This document shows positions 15,988 to 24,522 of a stretch of 64,000 nt of DNA, piece after piece. Numbering within the stretch: the first letter of the stretch is position 1; each line of letters begins with the position of its first letter. A program made the position numbers and the translations under genes. The DNA is from Guptibacillus spartinae (lineage in GTDB: Bacteria > Bacillota > Bacilli > Bacillales > Guptibacillaceae), in contig NZ_JAQQWU010000002.1 of the NCBI RefSeq assembly GCF_028610625.1, positions 124,001 to 188,000 of the forward strand. The letters run 5' to 3'. The notes below the pieces were generated by a model, which had not been told where the DNA came from, did not search any database, and saw nothing but the letters and a program-made list of their open reading frames with translations.

Positions 15988-16737
15988 TTATTTTAACGGA
16001 AAGCCTTTGTTTTCTAAAAATTTCTTCATATACGTACGAACAGGAGTCGTTAACTTATGAGCCATCATCGCTGTCCATCCACCTGTACGCTGCCCAGCAG
16101 TTCGATCGGTATAATATGCTGAAATGACATCATCATATTTCATTAATTCCTCTTTAAAAACTTCCTCATTCTGTTCATATTCATCAACATGGTAGATGTT
16201 CTCTAGAGGCAACCGTGGTTTCACGTCTGGCTCCTGATCCGGATACCCGACGCAGAGTCCAAATAGCGGTACAACATATTGAGGTAAGTTCAACAAATCA
16301 TTTACTTTTTCAAGATCATTTCGAATACCACCGATATAACAAATACCTAGACCCATTGATTCAGCAGCTATACTTGCATTTTGAGCTGCAAGAGCCGCAT
16401 CAATTAACCCTACCATAAACTTTTCAGTTGATTGAACTGTCTCCGTCACATCGGTTCCGTGCATTTGTGAAGTAGCTTGATGGCGATTATAATCAGCACA
16501 AAATACGAAGAAATGACCATTTTTTTCGACATAACTTTGTCCACCTGCTAACTCCGCTAATTGCTTTTTCTTCTTCTTATCTTTCACACCTATAATGGAA
16601 TACGCCTGTATATAACTTGATGTAGAAGCAGATTGCGCTGCCTTAACCAGTGTATGAATTTGTTCTTCTGATAGGGGCTTATCCTTAAACGCTCGTATTG
16701 ATCGATGAGCGAACATCGTTTCGATCGTTTCATTCAT
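15988..16737 (-). CDS. NfsA/NfrA-family NADPH-dependent nitroreductase
   Basis: A 249-residue FMN-dependent oxidoreductase. MFAHRSIRAFKDKPLS is the classic N-terminal FMN-binding Arg motif; GLGICYIGGIRND and LPLFGLCVGYPDQEPDVKPR fit NfsA/NfrA; the C-terminal DRTAGQRTGGWT is specific to this subgroup. It reduces flavins, quinones or nitro compounds with NAD(P)H. The ATG at 16735-16737 has GGAGAG ten bases upstream and overlaps yqgQ by eight bases. It splits the usual yqgQ-glcK pair, suggesting insertion into the operon. Confidence 0.88.
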   Translation of the reverse strand: MNETIETMFAHRSIRAFKDKPLSEEQIHTLVKAAQSASTSSYIQAYSIIGVKDKKKKKQLAELAGGQSYVEKNGHFFVFCADYNRHQATSQMHGTDVTETVQSTEKFMVGLIDAALAAQNASIAAESMGLGICYIGGIRNDLEKVNDLLNLPQYVVPLFGLCVGYPDQEPDVKPRLPLENIYHVDEYEQNEEVFKEELMKYDDVISAYYTDRTAGQRTGGWTAMMAHKLTTPVRTYMKKFLENKGFPLK

Positions 16738-16933
16738 GTTTGTCTCTCTCCTTGTTGATTTCATTTCGTAAGATCATTCTGGCGACAAGGTAATCTTCTT
16801 TTTCAATCATTTTCATTTCATATAATTCTTGTACCTCATCTTCCATTAACTCAAGATCCCCGAGTCTACTACCCGTATAAATAATCATGCCATATCTTTT
16901 TAACAGTTGCTGAATATCGTAGAATGTTTTCAT
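16730..16933 (-). CDS. yqgQ: YqgQ, DUF910 small protein
   Basis: A 67-residue helical protein (FYDIQQLLKRYG, YTGSRLGDLELMEDEVQELY, ARMILRNEI) of the DUF910/YqgQ family, which has a three-helix fold and no proven function. I use the ATG at 16931-16933 after TGAGG because family members begin MxTFYD; a start 12 bases earlier lacks a binding site. First gene of the yqgQ-nitroreductase-glcK unit. Confidence 0.87.
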   Translation of the reverse strand: MKTFYDIQQLLKRYGMIIYTGSRLGDLELMEDEVQELYEMKMIEKEDYLVARMILRNEINKERDKHE

Positions 16934-16989
16934 TTTCCTCACCATTGTTATTATAGCAAGCCAGAGCCTTAAAAAAAATCAATACGCAC

Positions 16990-17026
16990 AAAAAGGACAC
17001 ATTCTTTACTAAAGAATGTGTCCTTT
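16990..17026 (-). terminator. Terminator after spoVAF
   Basis: Minus-strand AAAGGACACATTCTTTA and TAAAGAATGTGTCCTTT form a long perfect stem followed by TTG; the stem starts at the spoVAF stop codon. An A run on the other flank would also support plus-strand function. Confidence 0.9.
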
Positions 17027-18488
17027 AACGATCCGGATCTTTCGGATGAAGTACGGTAGGTCTTCTATTTTTCAGAGGCATTGGCGAGCGAAAGATAACA
17101 TCTCGAAACGCTCGATAGGAAAATGGGATAAACGGCCATAGGTATGGAATATGAAAAGACTTTGTACGCAATAACAACAGCATCCATAGTGTAAAACCAA
17201 CTACAAATCCAATCACTCCGAAAGCGGCTGTTAAAACAAGTAACAGTAAACGGAATAGTCGATTGGCAAGGCTTAATTCATATGACGGCGTAGCAAAAGT
17301 TCCTAAAGCGGCAAGGGCGAGATATAAAATGACTTCATTAATGAATAACCCAACCTCTACCGCTACTTGGCCAATTAAGATAGCCGATACAAGGCCGAGC
17401 GCTGTTGCTAAAGAGGTAGGCGTATGAATCGTCGCCATTCTAAGAATGTCGATGCCTAGCTCAATCAGTAAAAATTGCACAAAAAGGGGTAAGGTTCCCC
17501 CTTGATCCACGCCAATGAATTGCATATTTGATCCCAATAACCTTGGATTTGTAGCAAATAAATACCATAGAGGTAAGATAAAAATACCAATCCATACAGC
17601 AATGAAGCGTACCAGCCTTAAGTAGGCACCTACAAGTGGCTTTTGGCGATATTCCTCTGCATGCTGCAAATGATGCCAGAACGTAGTTGGCGTGATAAGT
17701 ACACTAGGAGATCCATCCACGTAAATGAGAACATGTCCTTCATATAAATGAATAGCAGCAGTATCTGGTCGTTCTGTATATCTTACAAGCGGATACGGGT
17801 TTAAATGCCTGCCGCAAATAAACTCCTCAATCGTTTTTTCACCCATCGGTAACCCATCAGTATCAATTTTACTAACAGAGTCCTTAATTCTTTTTACTAT
17901 TTCAGGGTCTGCTATATCCTCAATGTAACTAATGCATATGTCTGTTTTAGACCTTCTACCAACTTGCATATACTCCATTCTTAACGTTTTATCTCTAACT
18001 CTTCTCCTCGTCAGCGAGGTGTTAAACACAATCGTTTCAACAAATCCATCTCTAGCCCCTCTAGTGACACGCTCTAAATCCGGCTCCTGAGGTCCACGAA
18101 CAGGATATGTTCTTGCATCAATCATGATGACTTCACTCATGCCTTCCACTACAAGAGCTGTCGGGCCTGACAGAACAAGATCCATCACGACATCTAGATC
18201 TTTCTGTCGATCAATTTCAACGTATGGGATATGCACTTTCATAAGTTTTTCAAGCGGATCAGGCTCAAGCTGATCGGGCTCAAGTCTGGATAACAACTTC
18301 ATTAAATAATGTAAAATGTCGTCCTTTACAAATCCATCAATTAAGAACATTGCCATTTTACGCCCAGCATAGTCTAAATCAAGTTGTATAACATCAAAGC
18401 TTTTACCGACTCCTAATTCTTTATGAAGAAAGTCTACATTTTTTTCAAATGAATGACTAACAGGATGAATAATTTCTTTTTGAGACAT
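17025..18488 (-). CDS. spoVAF: SpoVAF-like GerA-family spore germination protein
   Basis: A 487-residue GerA-family protein. A soluble N-terminal region of about 290 residues contains the family blocks (GPTALVVEG, YPVRGPQEPD, VFNTSLTRRR, QVGRRSKTDICISY, EEFICGRHLNPYPLVRYTERPD), followed by five membrane segments to about 460. The SpoVAF-type C-terminus LHPKDPDR is present. SpoVAF forms a channel-like complex with the spoVA proteins in the spore inner membrane. Here it stands alone, without spoVA neighbours in view, between the M42 gene and yqgQ. GAGGAGG precedes the ATG. A GerA-type receptor A subunit is the alternative, but receptor subunits B and C are absent. Confidence 0.82.
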   Translation of the reverse strand: MSQKEIIHPVSHSFEKNVDFLHKELGVGKSFDVIQLDLDYAGRKMAMFLIDGFVKDDILHYLMKLLSRLEPDQLEPDPLEKLMKVHIPYVEIDRQKDLDVVMDLVLSGPTALVVEGMSEVIMIDARTYPVRGPQEPDLERVTRGARDGFVETIVFNTSLTRRRVRDKTLRMEYMQVGRRSKTDICISYIEDIADPEIVKRIKDSVSKIDTDGLPMGEKTIEEFICGRHLNPYPLVRYTERPDTAAIHLYEGHVLIYVDGSPSVLITPTTFWHHLQHAEEYRQKPLVGAYLRLVRFIAVWIGIFILPLWYLFATNPRLLGSNMQFIGVDQGGTLPLFVQFLLIELGIDILRMATIHTPTSLATALGLVSAILIGQVAVEVGLFINEVILYLALAALGTFATPSYELSLANRLFRLLLLVLTAAFGVIGFVVGFTLWMLLLLRTKSFHIPYLWPFIPFSYRAFRDVIFRSPMPLKNRRPTVLHPKDPDR

Positions 18489-18556
18489 AGGTCCCCCTCC
18501 TCATTTCCATCATTCACCAATTCCATTCGATACATACCTATCAAATCATTAGGCAT

Positions 18557-18593
18557 AAAAAAGCCAGCCTTCATTTGAAAAGGCTGGCTTTTA
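18557..18593 (-). terminator. Terminator after the M42 peptidase gene
   Basis: Minus-strand AAAAGCCAGCCTT and AAGGCTGGCTTTT around a nine-base loop, then T run. Confidence 0.9.
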
Positions 18594-18595
18594 CT

Positions 18596-19648
18596 TTAAT
18601 CGATCATAGAGGATAACAGATAGCGATATATGAGATGAGCCGTATGAAGCATTGAATCTTGATGTGTACGTTCATAGGCATGAGAAGCATCGATCCCAGG
18701 TCCAATTAGTGCGTGACGAACATCAACTCCAGCACGGATCGCCGCAGATGCATCTGAACCGTAATAGGGATAAATATCAAGCTTGTACTCAATTTGATGT
18801 TCCTCTGCAAGGCCGACCAAGTGCTCTCTTAGACGAAAATGATATGGTCCGCTTGAATCTTTAGCACAAATGGAAACGGTATACTCATCTGATGATTGTC
18901 CATCGCCAAGCGCTCCCATATCAACTGCTATGTATTCCACCGTCTCTTCGGGAATATTTGAATTTCCTCCGTACCCTATTTCTTCGTTATTGGAAATTAG
19001 GAAATGCGTTGTATGAGGTAGCGTTTTGTTTTCTTGCTTCAATTTCTTAATATTTGCTAGAAGCAGAGCAACACTTGCTTTATCATCTAAATGCCTTGAC
19101 TTAATAAATCCACTGTCTGTCAACTGTACCCGAGGATCAAAGGAAGTAAAATCTCCCACGCGAATTCCTAATTTCTTAACGTCTTCAGCGTTATTCACCC
19201 GTTCATCCAAGCGCACTTCCATATTTTGCTCATCTCGTTTAACCTCACCATTATTTTTGTAGACGTGAACAGACGTCTGATGTAAAAGGATTGTACCAGT
19301 AAAACGCTTACCATCTCCGGTAATGATTTCACAGTATTCGCCTTCAATCGCATTAAAGCGAAAGCCACCAATTAAAGATAAACGAAGACGACCATCGTTC
19401 TTAATTTCTTTCACCATAGCTCCCAGAGTATCGACGTGAGCTGTTAACATACGCTGTCGAGACGAATCAGCGCCTTCGATCGAAGCAATAAGTCCACCTT
19501 TATGATTTCGTTTCGTTTCTACCCCAAGCTCTTGCATCCTACCTTCCACCCAACTAATCACTTCATCTGTATATCCTGATGGACTTGGAATACTGACTAA
19601 TTCTTTGGTTGTTTGGAGAAGTTCTTCTGCATGAAACAAGTCTTTCAC
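18596..19648 (-). CDS. M42-family aminopeptidase/endoglucanase-like metallopeptidase
   Basis: A 350-residue dinuclear zinc aminopeptidase of family M42 (FrvX/YsdC-like). Metal ligands: His and Asp in TAHVDT, the bridging Asp in SRHLDDKAS, NNEEIGYGG with the catalytic Glu pair, the Asp in AVDMGA and the His in SHAYERTH. Such enzymes form tetrahedral dodecamers that trim peptides in the cytoplasm. A GTG at 19646-19648 has GAGG nine bases upstream; the ATG nine bases earlier abuts the GAGG and is less likely. Divergent from the next gene. Confidence 0.87.
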   Translation of the reverse strand: MKDLFHAEELLQTTKELVSIPSPSGYTDEVISWVEGRMQELGVETKRNHKGGLIASIEGADSSRQRMLTAHVDTLGAMVKEIKNDGRLRLSLIGGFRFNAIEGEYCEIITGDGKRFTGTILLHQTSVHVYKNNGEVKRDEQNMEVRLDERVNNAEDVKKLGIRVGDFTSFDPRVQLTDSGFIKSRHLDDKASVALLLANIKKLKQENKTLPHTTHFLISNNEEIGYGGNSNIPEETVEYIAVDMGALGDGQSSDEYTVSICAKDSSGPYHFRLREHLVGLAEEHQIEYKLDIYPYYGSDASAAIRAGVDVRHALIGPGIDASHAYERTHQDSMLHTAHLIYRYLLSSMID

Positions 19649-19756
19649 TGCTACCATCCTCTCAAATTAGCTTTCTTTAGGAATAAAACGGTTTTCATAT
19701 TTTGATTTTCTACCTCATACATATGATGACAAGCTTATTGAATCGGAGGGTTCCGG

Positions 19757-20671
19757 ATGATCAAAAGAATTCACTACGTTATCATGCTTGGTATGATTGG
19801 TTTTTTTGCGCTCATCCTTGTTAATACTAGTGGCAATCCTGTGAGGGAATCATTTACTTACTTCCCTCCCGATCCGGTGGTCTCATTTGATTCAGCTAGT
19901 ACATCTCTTACTATTTTAACGCAGGAAGATGAAGATGAATACACATTGAACTGGAAGACAGAGTCAACTCTTTCAGAAACTGCCTATCTTCGTCAAGATT
20001 TATCATTTCTTTATGAAGAGGGTCGTCTAATTGATTCCATGTCTACTTGGAAGGAAAATACTGCAACAATTCGTCAAAAAAAAGAAATTACAAGTGAAGA
20101 CAGTGGTCATTACGAAGCCCTCACTTACCATTACGGAGAAATTCACTACCCAAATGATGTGATTAAAAGCGCTCAAAAAATGAGCTATAACCAGCTTTAC
20201 GTGATTGATTCACCCATGACACCACTCGAATCCTTCACACAAGCTACAAGCGAAGAAGAGAAAGAGTGGCAATACATTCTTGATCATGCGATGGATCAGC
20301 AAGCGCAAATGGTTTTTAAATCAATGGTTGCAGAATACAATCTTCATCCCGAAGATTACACAATATTGCCACTCACCTCATTAAATCACTATCAAAACGA
20401 GCCACTACCTGGTTTATCTCGGAAACAAACCACCGATGCCATTGGAGGAATCTGGGAAGGCTTATATAAAAACTACTTTCTTGGCATCTTGCTTCCAAAT
20501 GGTTCTACTGAAACGCCAATTGGAAGTACGATTCCAGTCATCCTACTTCATAAACAATCACCTTATCTGCTTATCCTTTTTCAAATGAAAAGCGGTAAAA
20601 ACGTTGAGTTAATTCAATACCTTAATGAGCCTTTACTAGAACGGAAAAATAAAGATCCAGCAGTGCAATAA
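19757..20671 (+). CDS. Uncharacterised secreted or membrane-anchored protein
   Basis: A 304-residue protein with one N-terminal hydrophobic helix (about residues 7-24) and a short charged start, so it is either a signal-anchor protein or secreted. There is no lipobox Cys. The remainder is soluble and acidic (TQEDEDEY region) with strands near 100-150 and a C-terminal block PIGSTIPVILLHKQSPYLL. I do not recognise the family. GGAGGG precedes the ATG by about eight bases. It is monocistronic, divergent from the M42 gene and convergent with the HAD gene, whose stop is only 14 bases away. Confidence 0.75.
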   Translation: MIKRIHYVIMLGMIGFFALILVNTSGNPVRESFTYFPPDPVVSFDSASTSLTILTQEDEDEYTLNWKTESTLSETAYLRQDLSFLYEEGRLIDSMSTWKENTATIRQKKEITSEDSGHYEALTYHYGEIHYPNDVIKSAQKMSYNQLYVIDSPMTPLESFTQATSEEEKEWQYILDHAMDQQAQMVFKSMVAEYNLHPEDYTILPLTSLNHYQNEPLPGLSRKQTTDAIGGIWEGLYKNYFLGILLPNGSTETPIGSTIPVILLHKQSPYLLILFQMKSGKNVELIQYLNEPLLERKNKDPAVQ

Positions 20672-20685
20672 AATAACGTTTTTTC

Positions 20686-21387
20686 TTAAACAACTAATAA
20701 TTGCATTAATTCATCATAAGTATCGATTTCGGGAACTTCATTTGGAAGCTCAACCTTTTCGTTGCGAGAATTGAAATAAATCGCATCAAACCCTGCTTCC
20801 AATGCAGGTTGGATGTCATGCTCGAAGGTATCACCTATGTAGAGATAGCGACCAGATTGATCGTGAACGTAGTGAAAAATAGACGTCCCCGGCTTTTCCA
20901 TTCCTATAGCTTCAGAAATAAAGATGTTTTCACGTGGAATCCATTGAAACAACTGTAGAGCCTCTATCTTTGCTGTTTGAGTTTCTTTCCCACCGTTTGT
21001 AATTATCCCTAGTTCAATCCCTTTCTCCTTTAATAGTGTTAATAGAGACGCACTACCATTATATAGCTTTGCGAAAGAGGCAACTTTCGATTGGTATTCT
21101 TCTTGAAACGCTAATGCTTCTTTTTTAGAGCATGATAAATCAAAAAATTCGTTCGTTTTACAAAAGCGATTAACCTGGTATTCTTGTCTTGACCATTCTC
21201 CCTTTTCGTAATTCTCCCAAAATTGATCACAATGATATTTGAACACACTGAACCATTTATGAACAGAAAGAGAAGAGCTTTTTTGGTGTAACATGGACTC
21301 TGCACAATGTAAAATCGTTTTATGAAAAGCTTTTTCATGATCGTAAAGGGTATTATCTAAATCAAAATAAACGTGTGTATACTTCAC
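20686..21387 (-). CDS. HAD-family phosphatase, YjjG/YfnB-like
   Basis: A 233-residue HAD hydrolase: motif I YFDLDNTLYD, motif II Thr in GIITNGGKE, the Lys of motif III in EKPGTSIF, motif IV YIGDTFEHDI. The cap is the helical C1 type. Relatives are pyrimidine 5'-nucleotidases acting on dUMP, dTMP or non-canonical nucleotides; the substrate here is not determined. I use GTG at 21385-21387, with GGGGGC seven bases before; a TTG 15 bases earlier lacks a binding site. Confidence 0.83.
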   Translation of the reverse strand: MKYTHVYFDLDNTLYDHEKAFHKTILHCAESMLHQKSSSLSVHKWFSVFKYHCDQFWENYEKGEWSRQEYQVNRFCKTNEFFDLSCSKKEALAFQEEYQSKVASFAKLYNGSASLLTLLKEKGIELGIITNGGKETQTAKIEALQLFQWIPRENIFISEAIGMEKPGTSIFHYVHDQSGRYLYIGDTFEHDIQPALEAGFDAIYFNSRNEKVELPNEVPEIDTYDELMQLLVV

Positions 21388-21462
21388 TTTATTCGCCCCC
21401 AATCTGAGTAAATAATAATCGATCGTTTCTTCTTATTTTACTCTTTTCTATTTTTAGAAGAA

Positions 21463-21491
21463 AGAAAAAACCTCCACCCTATAAGGCAGAG
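21463..21491 (-). terminator. Terminator after the 58-codon gene
   Basis: Minus-strand ACCTCTGCC and GGTGGAGGT (two G-T pairs) with a six-base loop, followed by TTTTTTC, two bases past the small gene stop. Confidence 0.8.
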
Positions 21492-21492
21492 G

Positions 21493-21669
21493 TTATGATA
21501 AAAACGAACTGAAAAGTTTGTTTCTTAAACCTGGGAATTTTAATGAGTTGCCGACAACAAAACGCCTAATAACTGCAACTCCCAGCAAACCGTTTAACAA
21601 TCGATAGCGGTATTCATAAACGACGACGACTAGAGATAAAAGAACAAGTACCTTCGTTATTTTCATCAT
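21493..21669 (-). CDS. Small 58-residue hydrophobic/basic protein
   Basis: Below usual length cut-offs but well supported: CAGGAGGCGT directly precedes two ATG codons, the frame is open for 58 codons, and a terminator begins two bases after the stop. The product has a hydrophobic N-terminus (ITKVLVLLSLVVVVY) followed by a strongly basic part (EYRYRLLNG, VIRRFVVG, RNKLF). It could be a membrane-associated small protein. I do not recognise the family. It lies 50 bases downstream of nhaC on the same strand, with no terminator between, so it may belong to the T-box transcript. Confidence 0.68.
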   Translation of the reverse strand: MMKITKVLVLLSLVVVVYEYRYRLLNGLLGVAVIRRFVVGNSLKFPGLRNKLFSSFLS

Positions 21670-21719
21670 ACGCCTCCTGAAACTGTACTTACTTCTACTG
21701 TTTGCAGGTTATCCCGTTT

Positions 21720-23105
21720 TTATCCGTTCATTTTTGGAACTGCAACTTCAATTTTCTTGTTATTCCAATAGCCGAGGATCACTGTAAAGATTGGTGATAG
21801 CCACAAGAATATCGCAAAAGGTAAGTAAGAAAGTACTGATACACCAAGTGTTTCTGCAAAAAAAGCTCCGGAAACACCCCAAGGTATTAGAGGGTTAATA
21901 AGTGTACCCGCATCTTCAAGAGTTCGGGATAAAAATTTACGATCAATGCCGGCTTTGTCATAAAAAGGCTCAAACGTCTGACCAGGAAGTAGAATAGATA
22001 AGTACTGTTCACCGGTTAACAAATTCACTCCAATAGCAGATGTTGCTGTGGCAGAGATTAAATGACCCCGCCTATTTAAAAGGTTGGTTAAACCACTCAT
22101 AAGCGATTGAATAATTCCCATCACCTGAAGAACGCCTCCAAGTGCAAGTGCTAAGATAATAAGAGATACGCTCCACATCATCGATTGAAGTCCACCTCTA
22201 TTGACAATTCCATTGACAAGATCACTAGATGTTTCGCTAGCAAATCCGTTTTGCATTGTTCCAATAATCGAAGTTGCTGAATATACCCCTTGGGTTAGCA
22301 TTGCCACAATTATCCCTGCAAGTAGTCCAGCAAATAAAGTGACGAGAACTGGCACCCTTTTTACTGCAAGTACAAGCACGATGAGGGGGGGAACTAACGT
22401 CCATATTGATATGGTGAATTCACTTTGTAGAACCCTCATTGCTTCGTTAAGATCGTCTGGTTGCACGGAAGATGACAAATTTTTACTCATAATAAAAAAG
22501 AAAATAATCGTTACAATAATAGCTGGAATCGTTGTTTGCATCATATGTCGAATATGGGTGAATAGATCTACTCTTGCTACTGCTGGAGCGAAGTTAGTTG
22601 TATCAGAGAGTGGTGACATCTTATCACCGAAACATGCACCGGAAATCACTGCTCCAGCTGCAAGAGCAGGATTAACACCCATTGCCGCTCCTATCCCCAT
22701 CATCGCCACGCCAATCGTACCAATGGTCGTAAATGAACTTCCTGTAAAAGTTGAAACAATAATTGTCACAATTAAGGCACTGATGAGAAACCACTCAGGT
22801 TTTATAAACTGAAGGCCGCCATACAGCAAGGTGGGAACCGTACCACTCTGCATCCACACAGCAATCATCATCCCTACTACAAAAAGAATAAGAATTGGTT
22901 TTAAGCCCGTCGTAATACTTTGTAGTAAAGCCTTCTCGATCTCTTCCCACTTCATACCAAGAAGCAATCCCAAAATCCCCATCCCTACTACGCCAGCAAG
23001 TAGAGGAATATGTGGTTCCACTTTTAACCCAATAATACTAAACAACATCCAACTCATTAATAGCGCTATAACAATCAGCGCTATTGGAAATGATATTTTT
23101 TTCAT
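21720..23105 (-). CDS. nhaC: NhaC-family Na+/H+ antiporter-like transporter
   Basis: A 461-residue membrane protein with about eleven to twelve hydrophobic segments and NhaC-family signatures (GAVISGACFGDKMSPLSDT, TNFAPAVARV). The ATG at 23103-23105 has GAGGGAGAG upstream; the longer frame to 23138 lacks one. A T-box leader precedes it, so expression should rise when one amino acid is scarce; that points to amino-acid uptake, probably tyrosine, rather than a housekeeping Na+/H+ antiporter. NhaC family members such as MleN exchange organic acids, which makes another substrate plausible. Confidence 0.85.
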   Translation of the reverse strand: MKKISFPIALIVIALLMSWMLFSIIGLKVEPHIPLLAGVVGMGILGLLLGMKWEEIEKALLQSITTGLKPILILFVVGMMIAVWMQSGTVPTLLYGGLQFIKPEWFLISALIVTIIVSTFTGSSFTTIGTIGVAMMGIGAAMGVNPALAAGAVISGACFGDKMSPLSDTTNFAPAVARVDLFTHIRHMMQTTIPAIIVTIIFFFIMSKNLSSSVQPDDLNEAMRVLQSEFTISIWTLVPPLIVLVLAVKRVPVLVTLFAGLLAGIIVAMLTQGVYSATSIIGTMQNGFASETSSDLVNGIVNRGGLQSMMWSVSLIILALALGGVLQVMGIIQSLMSGLTNLLNRRGHLISATATSAIGVNLLTGEQYLSILLPGQTFEPFYDKAGIDRKFLSRTLEDAGTLINPLIPWGVSGAFFAETLGVSVLSYLPFAIFLWLSPIFTVILGYWNNKKIEVAVPKMNG

Positions 23106-23170
23106 GATCTTTCTCTCCCTCGATCTATATTTTCTCATATCTTAGTTTTGCTCTATCTTTCTTTTCCCAT

Positions 23171-23410
23171 TAAAAAAAGCCCTTCAACAATTGAAGGGAC
23201 GAATTTCTTCGCGGTACCACCCTTATTGACAGCGTTAGCTGCCCACTTATATCCTCTTTAACGAGAGGATTCCGCGCACCTCGCTCATCAGATGTAATTT
23301 CACTTTTAGACGCTCTGGTTTACAGCGACCACCAGATCTCTACTGCTGCTCTTCTTAAAAAGCTACTTGTCTGAATCTTCACTTTTGTGCTTTTATGCTT
23401 TTGTGCGTTT
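23171..23410 (-). promoter_or_regulatory. T-box leader of nhaC
   Basis: The near-invariant T-box AGGGTGGTACCGCG lies at 23210-23223 (minus strand), followed by the terminator CCCTTCAA/TTGAAGGG plus seven T at 23173-23198. Upstream are the Stem I AGTA and GAA elements and a hairpin near 23250. The TGGT in the T-box pairs with a tRNA whose base 73 is A. By comparison with glyQS spacing the specifier reads TAC (Tyr) at 23294-23296; TTA (Leu) one base off is the alternative. Starved tRNA should stabilise the antiterminator. Confidence 0.92.
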
Positions 23411-23423
23411 AAGTAATATGGTT

Positions 23424-23452
23424 ATTCTATAATTGAATCTGAGGGATGTCAA
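23424..23452 (-). promoter_or_regulatory. Sigma-A promoter of the T-box/nhaC transcript
   Basis: Perfect TTGACA (23447-23452), 17-base spacer, TAGAAT (23424-23429) on the minus strand, ending just before the leader. Confidence 0.85.
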
Positions 23453-23471
23453 GGATAAGAATGAAGATGTA

Positions 23472-23505
23472 AAAAAGCACCAGCCACAGGGCTGATGCTT
23501 TTTTA
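23472..23505 (-). terminator. Terminator of the yqgN-DUF92-mobA-moeB operon
   Basis: Minus-strand AAAAAAGCATCAGCC and GGCTGGTGCTTTTTT around a four-base loop, directly after the moeB stop. Confidence 0.9.
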
Positions 23506-24522
23506 CATACCAATATACCTTGTATAGAGTGCTTTTGCTCGACCACGATCTTCTGTTCCTTGAATCAGTACCCGCCCATCTGGGAATAGCACGAGCTTTT
23601 CTCCTTCTTCAAGTTGCGCTTTTAGTAAGAAGGGGGTTTTCTTCACTTTTGAGGTTTTTTCTAGCTTTAATGCCCATTCTTTTAAGTCAAAGTGACTTTC
23701 CAACTGGATTTGAATCGTTTCTCTCCCACATAGTGAGGTGATATCCTGCTTTGCTCCACTTTTTAATGATGGATATTCATTTGTTTGACAAGTTGGACAT
23801 CCTTTTTTGGGTGATGAAAATTTCATTGCATAATTGTGATTGTGCCATATATCCATTGTTACTAGGCTTCTATGAAGCTTCTCACGATTACCAGCTATAT
23901 ATTTCATAATCTCCGTTACCTGATACGATGCAATAATATCTACGATGGGAGAGATCACACCGATTGTATCGCAAGTCTCCCCTGTCGTTCCTTCACCTCC
24001 CTGAATAAAGCAACGAAGACAAGGTGTTTCTCCTGGAACAAATAGTGCTGTCATTCCTCTTGAACTAACTGCACCACCATAAACAAACGGAATATTATAT
24101 TTGAAACAAGCGTCATTCAGAAGGAATCGTGTTGAAAAATTATCGGTGCCATCCATAACAAAGTCTACGTCTTCTATTAGCTTGCTGACATTGCTTGCAT
24201 TAACGTCCACTACCATCGCTTCTATTTCAACAGAGGAGTTCATTTTTTCAAGTTTCTTTTTTGCAGCAATTGTTTTCGGTAGCGCTGAAGCCACATCCTC
24301 TTCATCAAATAACATCTGTCTTTGGAGATTACTTTGTTCAACATAATCACGATCAACAATCCTTATATAGCCAAATCCAGCACGAACAAGGTGATTGGCT
24401 ATAGCGGTGCCAAGTGCCCCCATGCCAACAATAAGGGCGCGTGATTGACTGAAATTCTTTTGCCCTTCTTCGCCTATAGGGGTAAAAAGCATTTGTCTAG
24501 AATATCTTTTAAAGTCACCCAT
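23503..24522 (-). CDS. moeB: MoeB/ThiF-family sulfur-carrier adenylyltransferase
   Basis: A 339-residue E1-like enzyme. RYSRQMLF and the nucleotide motif VGMGALGT (residues 33-40), the Asp and Arg of DRDYVEQSNLQRQ, DGTDNFSTR, the zinc pairs CLRC and CPTC, and GETCDTIGVISP with the catalytic Cys are all present. A C-terminal extension of about 90 residues follows, as in Bacillus MoeB and ThiF. It adenylates the C-terminus of MoaD and/or ThiS. It overlaps mobA by eight bases, favouring a molybdopterin role, but as the thi operon has no thiF it may serve both. Confidence 0.88.
   Translation of the reverse strand: MGDFKRYSRQMLFTPIGEEGQKNFSQSRALIVGMGALGTAIANHLVRAGFGYIRIVDRDYVEQSNLQRQMLFDEEDVASALPKTIAAKKKLEKMNSSVEIEAMVVDVNASNVSKLIEDVDFVMDGTDNFSTRFLLNDACFKYNIPFVYGGAVSSRGMTALFVPGETPCLRCFIQGGEGTTGETCDTIGVISPIVDIIASYQVTEIMKYIAGNREKLHRSLVTMDIWHNHNYAMKFSSPKKGCPTCQTNEYPSLKSGAKQDITSLCGRETIQIQLESHFDLKEWALKLEKTSKVKKTPFLLKAQLEEGEKLVLFPDGRVLIQGTEDRGRAKALYTRYIGM

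Noticed and set aside
22201-22812. 203-codon open frame antisense to nhaC
   Set aside because: Shadow of a hydrophobic coding region; no ribosome binding site, odd composition, and the opposite strand is a clear transporter under a T-box.
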